Assembly (NCBI GenBank): GCA_046340555.1
Contig: JBKDSL010000176.1
Span: 1-8,018, forward strand
Length of the DNA stretch: 8,018 bases
Direction: 5' to 3'
Source: JALRAP01 sp046340555
GTDB taxonomy: Bacteria > Bacteroidota > Bacteroidia > AKYH767-A > OLB10
Every line of letters starts with the position of its first letter. Positions within the stretch are counted from its first letter, which is position 1. The notes beneath the pieces are model-generated. The model was not told where the DNA came from, made no database searches, and was given only the letters and a program-made list of their open reading frames with translations. The position numbers and the translations under genes are program-made. Of the stretch, positions 7,784-8,018 are shown piece after piece.

Positions 7784-8018
7784 TCAGTAGGCTACGCTGT
7801 AGTCGAATCTGCCCATGGCCGCAAACATATAGTCGCGGTAATTATCGAAGCCGGCGTTGCATGCAATTTGATGACGTAATTCAATCAACTCATCGAAGAG
7901 CTTGTCAAGCGATTCTTTGTCCTGTAATCTGCGGGCTGCAATTTTCTCGAACACTTGCTTCCGAACTTCCGGGTCCTGGCTTTTGAGCAGATTTGATGCC
8001 TGTTGCAGCGTCAACTCT
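7784..8018 (-). CDS. Upstream portion of the M3 oligoendopeptidase, ending at the premature TGA (5' partial)
   Basis: The frame is open from the right edge to TGA at 7784-7786, ending …GRFDYSVAY. It matches the helical region before the catalytic domain of M3 oligoendopeptidases (LQQASNLL…EKIAARRLQDKESLDKLFDEL, then NAGFDNYRDYMFAAMGRFDY). With the missing 5' part the truncated product would be about 235 residues and would lack all zinc ligands, so it should be inactive if translation stops here. The true start codon is not in the window. Confidence 0.6.
   Translation of the reverse strand, partial: ELTLQQASNLLKSQDPEVRKQVFEKIAARRLQDKESLDKLFDELIELRHQIACNAGFDNYRDYMFAAMGRFDYSVAY

Larger units (their letters stand above)
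6791..8018 (-). pseudogene. M3-family zinc oligoendopeptidase (PepF-like), interrupted by an in-frame TGA; 5' end outside window
   Basis: Oligoendopeptidases of family M3 are cytoplasmic zinc enzymes that cut short peptides. Read through the TGA at 7784-7786, the gene gives 408 codons plus stop; relatives are roughly 570 residues, so about 160 N-terminal residues lie beyond the right edge. Family landmarks sit on both sides of the break: ERRLQDK-like ARRLQDKESL and NAGFDNYRDY before it, and ESRKGKAPGGYN-like SRKGKAPGGYNYP, GVPFIFMN, the zinc motif HEGGH (codons 7400-7414), SEIAELASM with a likely third zinc ligand glutamate, and FYYIEYGIAQLGA after it. There is no frame change and no other stop, so the lesion is a single codon. 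By remembered alignment the position is usually cysteine (…DYT..DC..FH…). It could be a true pseudogene, a base-calling error or, less likely, a recoded UGA. Confidence 0.8.

Noticed and set aside
3015..7786. Reassignment of UGA to a sense codon as an explanation for the split peptidase
   Set aside because: murB (3020-3022), the kinase (3015-3017) and the peptidase itself (6791-6793) all end in TGA at or near the expected family C-termini, so UGA works as a stop here.
7739..7800. Frameshift in the M3 peptidase
   Set aside because: Both halves are in the same frame and the 14 codons just after the TGA (ERFHDAIAQEVVPL) align with the family, so it is a nonsense codon and not an indel.

Overview
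This 8,018-base window reads as an ordinary chromosomal stretch of a Bacteroidota bacterium (inference). The support is moderate: two intergenic regions carry the Bacteroidota-type -7 promoter word TAnnTTTG, Shine-Dalgarno signals are weak or absent, and the M3 peptidase resembles oligoendopeptidases I know from that phylum. No tRNA, rRNA, CRISPR array, insertion sequence or prophage gene was found.

Layout. Bases 1-532 (+) are the C-terminal end of nuoM, and 550-1923 (+) is complete nuoN. They are the last two antiporter-like membrane subunits of respiratory complex I and form the end of a nuo operon that begins outside the window. After a 76-base gap comes murB (2000-3022, +), the UDP-N-acetylenolpyruvoylglucosamine reductase of peptidoglycan precursor synthesis, probably with its own promoter. 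On the opposite strand, 6656-3015 encodes a 1,213-residue hybrid sensor histidine kinase: six membrane helices, about four PAS-type domains, HisKA, HATPase, receiver and HPt. Its stop codon overlaps that of murB by 8 bases, tail to tail. A 134-base gap holds a promoter-like box for the kinase and a hairpin followed by five T. Beyond it, 8018-6791 (-) is an M3-family zinc oligoendopeptidase gene that runs off the right edge.

How the parts relate. nuoM and nuoN work together in proton-pumping NADH:quinone oxidoreductase. murB, the kinase and the peptidase look like independent neighbours, not one system. The kinase is a self-contained His-Asp-His phosphorelay with no output regulator in view.

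The clearest anomaly is a single in-frame TGA (7784-7786) splitting the peptidase gene, while both flanking halves match the family and the zinc motif HEGGH is intact downstream. By remembered family alignment the TGA sits where a cysteine is common. A sequencing error or recent nonsense mutation is most likely; selenocysteine insertion is a testable but weak alternative. I found no convincing new biological system.
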